A stretch of DNA of 36,520 nucleotides from Moraxella cuniculi DSM 21768 (GTDB taxonomy: Bacteria; Pseudomonadota; Gammaproteobacteria; Pseudomonadales; Moraxellaceae): assembly GCF_900156515.1 (NCBI RefSeq), contig NZ_FTNU01000020.1, positions 1 through 36,520 on the forward strand. The letters run 5' to 3'. The notes beneath the pieces are model-generated. The model was not told the DNA's origin. It worked only from the letters and a program-made list of their open reading frames with translations, and made no database searches. Shown piece by piece: positions 5,939 through 15,335 of this stretch (its first letter is position 1; every line of letters begins with the position of its first letter). The translations under genes were made by a program, and so were the position numbers.

Positions 5939-7438
5939 ATGTACAATAATCCTTTATCTTGTTTTAACCAGCCTGATTTTGTTAATGGCTTGGATTGTGC
6001 AGTGCAAGCGGTTAGCACGCCTTTGTGGGATATTTTAATTTGGTTGCTGATTGGCATTGGTTTGTTTTTTACAATTTTTTCAGGCTTGGCACAGTTTCGC
6101 CTGTTTGGACGCAGTATCAAATCAATGCTGGGCAGCCGCAAGCATGATGGCGAGGGCATTTCTGGCTTTCAGGCTTTTGTAACGGGATTGGCGAGCCGTG
6201 TCGGGGTTGGCAATGTTGCAGGGGTGGCAATTGCCATCAGTATCGGCGGTGCTGGTGCAGTATTTTGGATGTGGCTGATTGCCTTGATTGGTATGTGTTC
6301 GGCACTTGCCGAGTCAAGTCTTGCCCAGCTGTTTAAGGTGCGTGATAAGGCAACAGGGCAGTTCCGTGGCGGCCCTGCTTATTATATTGAGCAAGGCTTG
6401 GGACAAAAATGGCTGGGGCTGCTGTTTGCTTTATCACTGATTGTGTGCTTTGGTTTTGTGTATCAGGCGATTCAGTCAAATACCATCACGCTTGCCATCG
6501 CTTCGGCATCAGGGTGCATGACAGATACGCCAGAGTGCCAAAGTGATTGGCAGATTTATAAGCATGTTGTTGGGGCGATACTGGTGGTTCTGACTGCACC
6601 GATTATCTTTGGCGGCATTAAGCGTGTGGCAAGAATCGCTGAAATTATCGTGCCTGCGATGGCGTTGGTATATCTTTTGGTGGCTGTGGTGATTATTGCG
6701 ATGAATATCACGGCGTTGCCTACGGTGATTGCATTGATTTTCCAAAAGGCATTTGTCTTTGAGGCGGCAGGCGGTGGTCTGTTTGGTTCAATGGTGTCAA
6801 TCGCGATGATGCAGGGGATTAAGCGAGGCTTGTATTCTAATGAGGCAGGTCAAGGTTCTGCACCCAATGCCGCTGCCGCTGCCAGTGTCAAGCATCCTGT
6901 GGAGCAGGGCAATATCCAAATGCTTGGCGTATTTGTGGATACGCTTATCGTCTGTTCTTGCACGGCATTTATTATTTTGTTGGCACAATTGCCCGAAAAT
7001 GCAGCAAGCCTGACAGGCATTCAGCTCACCCAAGCGGCACTTGAGAGCCATGTGGGCAGCTGGGGACAGTATTTCTTGGCGGTGATTTTGTTTGTGTTTG
7101 CCTTCTCAACCATCATTGGCAACTACGCCTATGCTGAATCCAATATGCAGTTTTTAAAGGACAATTCGGCTCTTTTGACAGTATTTCGTATGCTGGTATT
7201 GGGCTTTGTTTACTTTGGTGCAGTGGTGAAAGTTGATGTGGTATGGAACATGGGTGATTTGACAATGGGCGTGATGGCATTTATTAACTTAATTACCATT
7301 TTGCTGCTGTCTCGCTATGTGTTTGCCTTGGTGAAAGATTATCAAAATCAGCTCAAAGCTGGCATCAGTGAGCCTGTGTTTAAACTTGCAAATTTTGACA
7401 GCAAGCTAAAAGACAAAGTCAAATCTGATATTTGGTAA
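5939..7438 (+). CDS. Sodium:alanine/glycine symporter family protein (AGCS)
   Basis: This 499-aa polytopic membrane protein imports small amino acids (alanine, glycine) with sodium. Diagnostic blocks are SGLAQFRLFGRSIK, the GFQAFVTGLASRVGVGNVAGVAIAI segment, RGGPAYYIEQGLG, and GIKRGLYSNEAGQGSAPNAAAA, the family signature. The usual length is 450-500 aa. I chose ATG 5939 (GGA at 5928-5930 as ribosome binding site) over ATG 5885, because the latter would place a terminator hairpin inside the coding region and add an atypical N-terminal extension. The C-terminal ~25 residues are polar and basic. A possible link with the glycine cleavage genes ~20 kb away is only thematic. Confidence 0.85.
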   Translation: MYNNPLSCFNQPDFVNGLDCAVQAVSTPLWDILIWLLIGIGLFFTIFSGLAQFRLFGRSIKSMLGSRKHDGEGISGFQAFVTGLASRVGVGNVAGVAIAISIGGAGAVFWMWLIALIGMCSALAESSLAQLFKVRDKATGQFRGGPAYYIEQGLGQKWLGLLFALSLIVCFGFVYQAIQSNTITLAIASASGCMTDTPECQSDWQIYKHVVGAILVVLTAPIIFGGIKRVARIAEIIVPAMALVYLLVAVVIIAMNITALPTVIALIFQKAFVFEAAGGGLFGSMVSIAMMQGIKRGLYSNEAGQGSAPNAAAAASVKHPVEQGNIQMLGVFVDTLIVCSCTAFIILLAQLPENAASLTGIQLTQAALESHVGSWGQYFLAVILFVFAFSTIIGNYAYAESNMQFLKDNSALLTVFRMLVLGFVYFGAVVKVDVVWNMGDLTMGVMAFINLITILLLSRYVFALVKDYQNQLKAGISEPVFKLANFDSKLKDKVKSDIW

Positions 7439-7444
7439 ACTAAA

Positions 7445-7469
7445 AAAATCCAGCCATTGGCTGGATTTT
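7445..7469. terminator. Bidirectional terminator between AGCS symporter and macB
   Basis: Stem AAAATCCAGCC (7445-7455) pairs perfectly with 7459-7469 around a 3-base ATT loop, with A-run on one side and T-run on the other. It serves both convergent genes. Confidence 0.85.
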
Positions 7470-7472
7470 GTT

Positions 7473-9458
7473 TTAGCGACCAAGTGCCTCAACAGGGCTT
7501 AGCCGTGCGGCATTGCGTGCAGGCAGGTAGCCAAAGACGATGCCAATCAGTGTCGAGCAAATAAAGGCAGCAACAATTGACAAGGGCGAGACAATCATAC
7601 CAAAATCCTCACCGCCAAAGCGATTGACCAGCACGCCAATCACCAGCGACAATAACACGCCCAAGATACCACCTAGGATGCACACCAACACTGCTTCTAT
7701 CAAAAACTGCTGCATGATGTCGCTTTGGCGTGCACCGACAGCCATACGCACGCCGATTTCGCTGGTGCGTTCGGTAACAGATACCAGCATGATATTCATC
7801 ACGCCAATGCCACCAACGATTAAGGAAATGATGGCGATTGAAGAGATAAGCAGCGTCATCGAATTGGTGGTGGATTCAACCGCTTGGCGGAATGAATCGG
7901 TGTTCATGATGTTAAAATCATCTGTGCCGTGCCGTGATTGAATCAAATTGCTGATGGCAGTTTCGGCAACTTCAGAGGGTGTATTGTCATCAATCAGCAC
8001 CACAAATCTATCAATATAACTGCTGCCAAGCATACGATACATGACGGTGGTGTAGGGCATATACAGCTGGGGTGTGTTGGTTTGGCGACCAAAACTGGTG
8101 TCTTTGCTGTTTAGTACGCCAACAACCTGAGCAGGCACATTACCAATCAAGATAATCTGACCGATGGGGTCTCCCTTGCCTGCAAAAAAAGTTTTGTAGG
8201 CATTATTGTCCAAAATGACATCTTGGGTCATTTTTAGAATGCTGGATTTATCAAACCCTTGCCCCATTGCCAGTTTTTCGCCCGTTACATTCAGATATTC
8301 ATCACCAACGCCGTTGATATTGGCGGTGGTTTCGATATTCTTGAAACGAGTGGTAACACTGCTATCAACTTGGGGGCTGACGCTTTTGGCATAGGGCTGG
8401 GCGGCGACAGCTTCGGCATCTTGGACGGTTAGGCTATTTTGTCCATAGCGGCGTCTGGGGTCACCAAAGGGATAGCCGTTGATTACTGTGATGGTATTTG
8501 TGCCCAGTTGATTGATTTCAGATAGGATTTTTTGTTTGGAGTCCTGCCCCAGACCAACGATTGACACCACAGAGGCAATACCAATAATAATGCCAAGCAT
8601 GGTCAAAAGAGTACGCATCTTATGAGCCATCATTGCAAAAAGCGACATTTTGAAGGCTTCTTTTAGACGGTCAAAAAGCCCAAACAGGCGACCTTTGCTG
8701 GCAAATTTGGTAGCATTGACTGGCGGTGTGTTGGTGAGGCGTGCATTTGCTGTATAATAATCATCAACAATATAACCGTCCTTTAGCTCAATCACTCGCT
8801 CGGCTTGACTGGCAAGCGATGGGTCGTGTGTTACCATGATGATGGTATGCCCTGCCTGCTTTAGCTCGTGCAGGATTTTCATCACCTCAATGCCTGATTG
8901 GCTGTCAAGTGCCCCTGTGGGTTCGTCCGCCAAGATAACCTCACCGCCATTCATCAAGGCACGAGCAATTGAGACACGCTGCTGCTGACCGCCAGAGAGC
9001 TGATTGGGGCGGTTGTGTAATTTTTGCCCAAGCCCTAATGAGCTAAGCAGTTTTTTGGCTCTGTCCCTGCGAGCGTTGCCATCCATGCCAGCATAGATGG
9101 CAGGCACGATGACATTATCTTCTGCATTGATATCGGCAAGCAGGTGATAACGCTGAAAAATAAAGCCAAAATGCTCACGGCGAAGTTTGGCAAGTGCCTC
9201 ACCATCAAGCTCATCAACGGATTGGTTAAAAATACGATACTGTCCAGAGCTTGCCTTGTCTAGGCACCCCAAAATATTCATCAAGGTGGATTTGCCAGAG
9301 CCTGACTGTCCAATAATGGCAACCATCTCGCCTTGATATAGTGTCAGATTAATGCCGTGCAATACACGAATCGTGCCATCGCCTGCGGCAAAATCTCGCA
9401 CCAAGTCCACCACTTCAATCAGCGGTGTTTTGTTGCTTTGCGTGGTTGAGCTGTTCAT
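7473..9458 (-). CDS. macB: MacB, ABC-type macrolide/lipoprotein-class efflux ATPase-permease
   Basis: This 661-aa protein combines an N-terminal ATPase with a C-terminal MacB/FtsX-type permease, the half-transporter of the MacA-MacB-TolC pump that exports macrolides, peptides or other amphiphiles. Walker A GQSGSGKST is at residues ~50-58, LSGGQ at ~154-158, Walker B VILADEP at ~174-180 and the H-loop in MVTHDP at ~210. The first membrane segment is at ~280-300 (MRTLLTMLGIIIGIASVVSIV), followed by the large periplasmic domain and three C-terminal membrane segments (~530-650). The gene lies 17 bases behind macA, with the ribosome binding site AAGGAGG just before its ATG, so the two are surely co-transcribed. 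No TolC gene is in the window. Confidence 0.95.
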   Translation of the reverse strand: MNSSTTQSNKTPLIEVVDLVRDFAAGDGTIRVLHGINLTLYQGEMVAIIGQSGSGKSTLMNILGCLDKASSGQYRIFNQSVDELDGEALAKLRREHFGFIFQRYHLLADINAEDNVIVPAIYAGMDGNARRDRAKKLLSSLGLGQKLHNRPNQLSGGQQQRVSIARALMNGGEVILADEPTGALDSQSGIEVMKILHELKQAGHTIIMVTHDPSLASQAERVIELKDGYIVDDYYTANARLTNTPPVNATKFASKGRLFGLFDRLKEAFKMSLFAMMAHKMRTLLTMLGIIIGIASVVSIVGLGQDSKQKILSEINQLGTNTITVINGYPFGDPRRRYGQNSLTVQDAEAVAAQPYAKSVSPQVDSSVTTRFKNIETTANINGVGDEYLNVTGEKLAMGQGFDKSSILKMTQDVILDNNAYKTFFAGKGDPIGQIILIGNVPAQVVGVLNSKDTSFGRQTNTPQLYMPYTTVMYRMLGSSYIDRFVVLIDDNTPSEVAETAISNLIQSRHGTDDFNIMNTDSFRQAVESTTNSMTLLISSIAIISLIVGGIGVMNIMLVSVTERTSEIGVRMAVGARQSDIMQQFLIEAVLVCILGGILGVLLSLVIGVLVNRFGGEDFGMIVSPLSIVAAFICSTLIGIVFGYLPARNAARLSPVEALGR

Positions 9459-9475
9459 ACTGCCTCCTTGCTTGA

Positions 9476-10801
9476 TTATCGCATCATTGGCGATCTGCCT
9501 CGATTGCTGTTACCACGCTCATCACCACCTTCGCCGCCTTCGCCGATAACGATGGTCTGACCCTGTTGTAGCCCAGAGAGGATTTGGGCATTGACACGGT
9601 TATTAATGCCAACTTTTACCTCAACAGCTTCGGCAAAGCCGTCCTTGCCAATAATTTGCACGGTAGTTTTGCCTTTATCGGTTTTGATGGCAGAAGCAGG
9701 GATAACAAGAGCATTTTTTGCCTGATCGATGATGATATTGACCTGTGCTGTCATATCAATGCGAAATCTGCCATCGCTATTATCCACATCAAGATAGCCG
9801 ATATAATACACTGCCGAACTGGTGCTGCTTATGCTGCTGATGGTCTCTGGGGCAGGTTCGATACCCTTTAAGATGGCGTTATATTGCTCATCTGGATTGC
9901 CGATGATATTAAATCTTGCGGGCATATTGGGGCGAATGTTAATCACATCGGCTTCGGAGATTTGGGCGTTGATACGCACACGGCTCAAGTCAGCAAGCGT
10001 TACGATGGTCGGAGCGGATTGGTTGGCATTGACAGTGGTGCCTTGTTTTTGGGTAACTGAAACCACAGTACCGTCCATCGGAGCACGAATGGTAGTATGG
10101 CTTAGCGATTCTTCGGCAGTGATGACATCATTTCGTGCCTTGCCGATAGCGGCTTGTTGGCTTTTGATGGCGGCTTTGGCATTATTTATTGCAGTTAGGG
10201 CATTTTGGTGGCTTGCTTGGGCGGTTTTTAGGGCGGCTTCGGCAACGGCGACTTTGGATTGGGCTTCGTCATACTCTTCACGGCTGATGGCGTTAATCTC
10301 TATCAGTCCTTGTAGTCGCTGAAAACTTTGGCGAGCACGGTTAAGCTCGGCTTGGCGTGTCTCAACACTGGCAGCAGCTTGGGCAACTTCACCTTGACGA
10401 GCCGCCAAATCCCCTTGTGCTTGGCTTAGGTTGGCTTCGGCTTGCTCAAGTGTTGCTTTGGCGTTGGCAGCAAGGTTTTTTTGTTCCACTTGGCTGATTT
10501 GGGCGATAATGTCGCCTTTTTTGACAAAATCACCCACATCAACATACAGGCGGGTAATCTCACCTGAAACTTGCGAGCCGACATTGACCGTCTCGATTGC
10601 TTTGATTTTGCCCGATGCCATGACGGTATTTTCGATATCTTGCCTTTGCACCTCACCAGTCAAGTAGGTCGGTGCAACAGGGGTGGGGTTGAGTTTTTTA
10701 TAAATAAAAAATGCCAATAATAAGATAAGCAGGGCAGCAATAAACCATTTGAGATATTTGCGATGACCTAATTTTGACTTGGAGGGTTTGGTAGCTTGCA
10801 T
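9476..10801 (-). CDS. macA: MacA, periplasmic adaptor of the MacAB efflux pump
   Basis: This 441-aa membrane-fusion protein has one N-terminal membrane anchor (~residues 19-40, WFIAALLILLLAFFIY). A lipoyl/barrel-sandwich first half follows (TVMASGKIKAIETVNVGSQVSGEI), then a long alpha-helical hairpin rich in Ala/Gln/Glu (~110-225). After that come the second lipoyl half (TTIRAPMDGTVVSVTQKQGTTVNANQ), the beta-barrel (LADLSRVRINAQISEADVI) and a C-terminal domain ending in a Gly/Arg-rich tail (EGGEGGDERGNSNRGRS). It links MacB in the inner membrane to an outer-membrane TolC-type channel. The gene is first of the macAB operon. I see no regulator gene next to it. Confidence 0.93.
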   Translation of the reverse strand: MQATKPSKSKLGHRKYLKWFIAALLILLLAFFIYKKLNPTPVAPTYLTGEVQRQDIENTVMASGKIKAIETVNVGSQVSGEITRLYVDVGDFVKKGDIIAQISQVEQKNLAANAKATLEQAEANLSQAQGDLAARQGEVAQAAASVETRQAELNRARQSFQRLQGLIEINAISREEYDEAQSKVAVAEAALKTAQASHQNALTAINNAKAAIKSQQAAIGKARNDVITAEESLSHTTIRAPMDGTVVSVTQKQGTTVNANQSAPTIVTLADLSRVRINAQISEADVINIRPNMPARFNIIGNPDEQYNAILKGIEPAPETISSISSTSSAVYYIGYLDVDNSDGRFRIDMTAQVNIIIDQAKNALVIPASAIKTDKGKTTVQIIGKDGFAEAVEVKVGINNRVNAQILSGLQQGQTIVIGEGGEGGDERGNSNRGRSPMMR

Positions 10802-11046
10802 AAAATATTCCGTAGATGAGGCGGACGAAGTTACAGGATTCTATGCCTTAATTTTTGGCAAATCTTCATTTGCAATCATGGCAAAACAGCCAAGGTGGCG
10901 TATTTTGCCAAATCATTGATGCAAAAATCGGATAAATGTAACTTTGTATCACTAAAGCAAAATTTCGCCTTATCATATCAAGTTATATTTAAGCGTTATC
11001 AGAGTAAATGATTATATTTGTAATAAAATGTAAATTTTTGTAAATT

Positions 11047-11069
11047 AATCAGCTGAGGGGTGGCTGATT
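11047..11069 (-). terminator. Hairpin directly downstream of holA
   Basis: AATCAGC (11047-11053) pairs with GCTGATT (11063-11069), starting 1 base beyond the holA stop. On the minus strand it is followed by AATTTACAAAAAT, a poor T-run, so it is a weak terminator candidate. The rest of 10802-11046, upstream of macA, shows no gene and no convincing promoter. Confidence 0.4.
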
Positions 11070-11070
11070 G

Positions 11071-12078
11071 TCAGGCAGGGCTGATGGTGGATTTTTGACA
11101 AAAAATAAGAACGGCTTGTTCGAGCAATCGCCACGCATTATCATCACCAAGCCCTTTGACTGTCTTGTCAATGTCATAACCAAGTGCCAAAAGTTGGCTG
11201 ATGGCTTGTGGCGAGAGTTGTCGTGTGAGGCGTTGGTAGGCGGTGATTTTGTTACGCCAAACGCCAAGCGTTAGCGGATCGGAGCCTTGTTTCATGGCGG
11301 CGATGATTCGAGCGTCTTTTAATATCGCCCACAGTACAATGCTGGCAGCGGTGTCGTGGTGTTTTAGATGATGAATGATTTTTAGGGCGGTGTTGGCATC
11401 ACCCAAGAGCAGAGCATCGGACAAATCAAATACCGTGAAACTACCACCATCAGCAAGCAGCGTCTGTAGCTGCGGCACATCAACCACACCATCAGCAACC
11501 AATGACAGTCGCCACAGTGTCTGATAAGCACTTAGCAAATCGTTTTCGGTATGTGCCATCAGCACTTGCCACGCAGAGGGGTGAAGTTTGACACCAAGCT
11601 CATCTGCCTTGATGGTCAAAAGTTGCTGACGCTGATTTTCGCCGCTGATATTGCCATCGATAACGGTGCCTTGTGTGTCAAACAGCTTAAAGGCTTTGCT
11701 GTTTTGGGCTTTTTTATCCTGCTTTGGCAGCAGCCACAGCAGATGATGGGCGGTGTTGCCAGCCTTAGCATCGTCAGCAAAGGCGTGCAAGGCAGACAGG
11801 GTGTCGTCATCGGGTTTGTGCTTGCCAGTAACGATAATGGCGGTAGATTCGGCAAATAGCGACAGTGCTGACAGCTCAGCAATGACCGCTTGCCAGCTTT
11901 TGCTGCCAGTCAGCTCAATGCGTTTGATGATTTGCCGATTTGCCTGCCAATTGGCACGACAACCATCAACCAGCCACTGTAGCAACAATTCCTCATCAGA
12001 ATGCACAAGCCACAAGCCAGTAAGGGCGGTTTGTGGCTGGGCAAGGGTGGGGTAAATCGCCAAAAATCGCTGTTGCAT
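11071..12078 (-). CDS. holA: DNA polymerase III delta subunit
   Basis: This 335-aa protein has the three-domain layout of HolA, the clamp-loader subunit that opens the beta sliding clamp. The N-terminal alpha/beta domain includes LWLVHSDEELLLQWLVDGCR, where family members carry the YLLxGxDxxL block. The central part has LLWLLPKQDKKAQNSKAFK (KxDK-like) and KADELGVKLHPSAWQVLMAHTENDL. The C-terminal collar domain has FTVFDLSDALLLGDANTAL. Its position behind leuS and lptE is the conserved gammaproteobacterial order. The start ATG overlaps the lptE stop by one base (TAATG), which implies translational coupling. Confidence 0.92.
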   Translation of the reverse strand: MQQRFLAIYPTLAQPQTALTGLWLVHSDEELLLQWLVDGCRANWQANRQIIKRIELTGSKSWQAVIAELSALSLFAESTAIIVTGKHKPDDDTLSALHAFADDAKAGNTAHHLLWLLPKQDKKAQNSKAFKLFDTQGTVIDGNISGENQRQQLLTIKADELGVKLHPSAWQVLMAHTENDLLSAYQTLWRLSLVADGVVDVPQLQTLLADGGSFTVFDLSDALLLGDANTALKIIHHLKHHDTAASIVLWAILKDARIIAAMKQGSDPLTLGVWRNKITAYQRLTRQLSPQAISQLLALGYDIDKTVKGLGDDNAWRLLEQAVLIFCQKSTISPA

Positions 12079-12578
12079 TATTGGCTGGCTGCCTTTGCTA
12101 ATGCGTGATATTGTTCGGCAATGCGTTCGGCAAGATTGTCTTGTAGCCAGACTTTGATTTGGCTGCCTTGCTGATCGCTTGTGGCGACACTGGCTTCGTT
12201 GTGCTGGTAGCTGCGTTCTACTTGTACGGTGTTGGTGATACGCTTATCACCCAGCTGATAGCGAACATCGGCAGTCAGCACCAGTCGGATTTCGGTCAGT
12301 ACACCAAGCAGCTTGTACTCACGATAACGCAGGTTGTATACATGGATTTTGCCTGCGGCATCGGAGCTGCTGACAATGCCCAGCTGAGCCAACTGGGTGC
12401 TGATTTTGGCTTTGGTGGCGTGTGCCAAAGCTGTATCCTCGGCACTGATATCAACCGCACTGTAAGCAGGGGCGAGCTGTGTCGCTGCTGGATTAATGCC
12501 ACGAAGTCCAAAACCACAGCCACTCAAGGTTGCAGTGGTGATGGTTAAAAGGGCGATTTGTAGGAATTTTTTGTTCAT
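12078..12578 (-). CDS. lptE: LPS-assembly lipoprotein LptE
   Basis: This 166-aa lipoprotein has the lipobox LSGC with Cys at residue 21, followed by GFGLRG, the usual start of mature LptE. It plugs the LptD barrel in the outer membrane and helps insert lipopolysaccharide. The mature part has the expected alternating strand pattern, with KLLGVLTEIRLVLTADVRYQL and the ANTVQVERSYQ-like strand (NTVQVERSYQHNEAS) before a C-terminal helix. The start overlaps the leuS stop by one base (TAATG) and the stop overlaps the holA start in the same way, so the three genes form one tightly coupled operon. Confidence 0.92.
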   Translation of the reverse strand: MNKKFLQIALLTITTATLSGCGFGLRGINPAATQLAPAYSAVDISAEDTALAHATKAKISTQLAQLGIVSSSDAAGKIHVYNLRYREYKLLGVLTEIRLVLTADVRYQLGDKRITNTVQVERSYQHNEASVATSDQQGSQIKVWLQDNLAERIAEQYHALAKAASQ

Positions 12579-15211
12579 TAGCCACCTGCCACAACGAAGC
12601 TGATGAGTTTATTTGGCACAACAATTTGTTTTTTGATTTCGCCTGTCAAAAATTTTGCCACGCCTTCAAGTGCTTTTGCCTCGCTGATTAATAAATCATG
12701 ATCCATGTCGGCGGCGACTTCCATTTTGCCACGCACCTTGCCATTGACCTGCACAACCATGGTGATGGTGTCATTTACCAGTGCTGTTTCGTCCAGTTGT
12801 GGGAAGCTAAGCGAGCTTGTGTCAATGCCAAAAGCTGTAAGCAAATACTCACCCACATGAGGTGCGTACAAAGACAACAAGGTCAATAGCGTAACAAGTG
12901 CTTCATGTTTAACCGCAAGCTCCTGTGTGCTATTGGCATGAAAATTACCAATCTCATTACACAGCTCCATCAAGCCAGACACAGGGGTATTTAGTGCCAA
13001 ATGCTCACCCAGACCTGCATCAATCTTGGCAATGGTTTCGTGTGTTTTGCGACGCAGATCTTTGCTTGCTTTGGACAGTGCGGTTTTGTCAATTGTTAAA
13101 TCATTAGCGGTCAGCTCCGAAATGGCGGATAGATGCTCAAAGGCAGTACGCCAAACTTTTTTGACAAAGTTATGCGGGCCTTTTAAACCACTGTCTGACC
13201 ACTCTAGCGTCTGGTCGGCAGGTGCGGTAAATAGCGTATACAGACGCACTGTATCAGCACCATATTGCTCAATGATTTGTTGCGGATCGACACCATTGTT
13301 TTTGGATTTGCTCATTTTTTCAATTTTGCCAATCACCACAGGCTTGCCATCAGCCTTGAGCGTTGCGGTGGTGGTTTCTGCTGTGCCAGTCAGCTCAACT
13401 TCGTGTGGGAAGTAGTAGCTTTTGCTGCCATCGGCATTTTCACGATAATAAGTGCCAGCCAACACCATGCCTTGAGCCAAAAGATTGGCAAATGGCTCAT
13501 CACCACTGACCAAGCCCTCATCTCGCATCACTTTGTGGAAGAATCGTGCATACAGTAGGTGCAAGACAGCGTGCTCAACACCGCCAACATACTGATCCAC
13601 CGCCAGCCATTTATCGGCAGCAGCCTTGTCAATCATTTGTGTGTCATCATGCGGACTAGCAAAACGCTGTGCATACCAGCTAGATTCCACAAAGGTGTCA
13701 AAAGTGTCGGTTTCTCGTTCGGCATCTTGACCGCATTTTGGGCAAGTGGTGTGCAAAAACTCCGCCATCTGCTTTAGAGGGTTGCCACGCCCATCAGGGA
13801 TAATATCGGTCGGCAAAACCACAGGCAAATCCGCCTCGTCCACAGGGACAGTGCCGCAGTATTCGCAGTTTACCATAGGGATTGGGCAGCCCCAGTAGCG
13901 TTGGCGAGATACGCCCCAATCACGCAGACGGTATTGGGTGGTGAGCTTGCCCAGACCTTTTTCACTGATGATTTGATTGACTTTGGCACAGGCTTCATCG
14001 TAGCCAAGTCCATCTAGCACCCCAGAATTGATACAAAAACCCGTTTTTTCGCCATACCATGCTTGCCAGTTTTGGCAATCGTATTCGCTTGTTTTGTTTG
14101 TATTATCAATCACTTGCTTGATGGGCAGTTGGTATTTATTGGCAAATTCAAAATCACGCTCATCGTGAGCAGGTACACCCATCACCGCCCCAGAGCCATA
14201 GCTCATCAGTACATAGTTGGCAACCCAAACAGCAATCGGCTCGCCTGTGATTGGGTGGCGGGCAAACAAGCCTGTATCCATGCCGACTTTTTCAGCTTTG
14301 GCAAGGTCAGCTTCGGCAACAGAGCCTTGTTTGCATTCGGCACAAAATGCTGCAATAGCAGGATTGTGTTTGGCAGCGTATTGAGCCAATGGGTGCTCAG
14401 CGGCAACCGCCAAATAGCTCACCCCCATGATGGTATCAGGGCGAGTGGTAAATACTCGCAGCACATCATCAATGCCATCAAGCTGGTAAGTAAAATCCAG
14501 CTCCATGCCCTGACTTTTGCCAATCCAGTTGTGCTGCATTGACAGCACTTGCTTAGGCCAGCGACCTTCGAGTGTTTTTAGATCGTCAAGCAGCTCATCT
14601 GCATAGTCCGTGATTTTAAAATAATACATCGGAATGTCGCGTTTTTCGACAATCGCTCCTGAACGCCAGCCACGACCATCAACCACTTGCTCATTGGCAA
14701 GCACAGTATTGTCCACAGGATCCCAATTAACTGTGGCAAGTTTTTTGTATACCAAGCCTTTTTTGTACAATTGCAAAAACAGCCACTGCTCCCAGCGATA
14801 GTACTCTGGCGTGCAGGTGGCAAATTCACGAGACCAGTCAATTGACAAGCCCAGTGCCTGTAGCTGCGTACGCATATTGGCAATGTTTTCAAAGGTCCAT
14901 TTGGCAGGGGCAACTTGGTTGGCGATGGCGGCATTTTCGGCAGGCAGACCAAAAGCGTCCCAGCCCATCGGCTGCATAACTTCATGGCCTTTTTGGCGAT
15001 AGTAGCGACTTAGCACATCGGTGATGGCATAGTTACGCACATGACCCATGTGCAGTTTGCCACTTGGATAGGGGAACATCGACAGCATATAGCGTGTCGG
15101 TTTGCTGCTTGGAGCGTTGCTGGTGTGATAGCGTTTTTCACGCTCCCATGTGTCTTGTAGTTGTTTTTCTATTGCACAAAAATCGTAATTTTCTAAAGAA
15201 AGTTGGCTCAT
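12578..15211 (-). CDS. leuS: Leucyl-tRNA synthetase
   Basis: This 877-aa class I synthetase charges tRNA-Leu. The HIGH motif is HMGH at residues 54-57 in PSGKLHMGHVRNY and the KMSKS motif is at about 632-636 (EKMSKSKNNG). The CP1 editing domain is visible at about 225-420, with the TTRPDTIMGVSY threonine-rich editing site and AVMGVPAHDERDFEFA. A zinc-like segment CEYCGTVPVDE is followed by CPKCG further on. The length fits the bacterial family (~860-880). The gene is first in leuS-lptE-holA; a -10 box TATAAT on the minus strand (15261-15266) lies ~50 bases upstream. Confidence 0.97.
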   Translation of the reverse strand: MSQLSLENYDFCAIEKQLQDTWEREKRYHTSNAPSSKPTRYMLSMFPYPSGKLHMGHVRNYAITDVLSRYYRQKGHEVMQPMGWDAFGLPAENAAIANQVAPAKWTFENIANMRTQLQALGLSIDWSREFATCTPEYYRWEQWLFLQLYKKGLVYKKLATVNWDPVDNTVLANEQVVDGRGWRSGAIVEKRDIPMYYFKITDYADELLDDLKTLEGRWPKQVLSMQHNWIGKSQGMELDFTYQLDGIDDVLRVFTTRPDTIMGVSYLAVAAEHPLAQYAAKHNPAIAAFCAECKQGSVAEADLAKAEKVGMDTGLFARHPITGEPIAVWVANYVLMSYGSGAVMGVPAHDERDFEFANKYQLPIKQVIDNTNKTSEYDCQNWQAWYGEKTGFCINSGVLDGLGYDEACAKVNQIISEKGLGKLTTQYRLRDWGVSRQRYWGCPIPMVNCEYCGTVPVDEADLPVVLPTDIIPDGRGNPLKQMAEFLHTTCPKCGQDAERETDTFDTFVESSWYAQRFASPHDDTQMIDKAAADKWLAVDQYVGGVEHAVLHLLYARFFHKVMRDEGLVSGDEPFANLLAQGMVLAGTYYRENADGSKSYYFPHEVELTGTAETTTATLKADGKPVVIGKIEKMSKSKNNGVDPQQIIEQYGADTVRLYTLFTAPADQTLEWSDSGLKGPHNFVKKVWRTAFEHLSAISELTANDLTIDKTALSKASKDLRRKTHETIAKIDAGLGEHLALNTPVSGLMELCNEIGNFHANSTQELAVKHEALVTLLTLLSLYAPHVGEYLLTAFGIDTSSLSFPQLDETALVNDTITMVVQVNGKVRGKMEVAADMDHDLLISEAKALEGVAKFLTGEIKKQIVVPNKLISFVVAGG

Positions 15212-15260
15212 GTTGTTACCTGATCGCAGTGTAAATTATCAAAAATTCAATAAACCCCTT

Positions 15261-15294
15261 ATTATACCTAAAATTCATCAAAGTTTGCTATAAT
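15261..15294. promoter_or_regulatory. Divergent -10 boxes between leuS and the ArsC-type gene
   Basis: Minus-strand TATAAT (15261-15266) faces leuS and plus-strand TATAAT (15289-15294) faces the ArsC/Spx-type gene. Neither has a strong -35 hexamer at 17 bases, so these are position-supported guesses. Confidence 0.4.
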
Positions 15295-15335
15295 TTGGCA
15301 AATTTAACCAAATTTTTCGACAAATTGGAGTGTAT

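Noticed and set aside
7540-7941. 133-codon plus ORF inside macB
   Set aside because: Antisense shadow of macB, which has intact motifs across this stretch.
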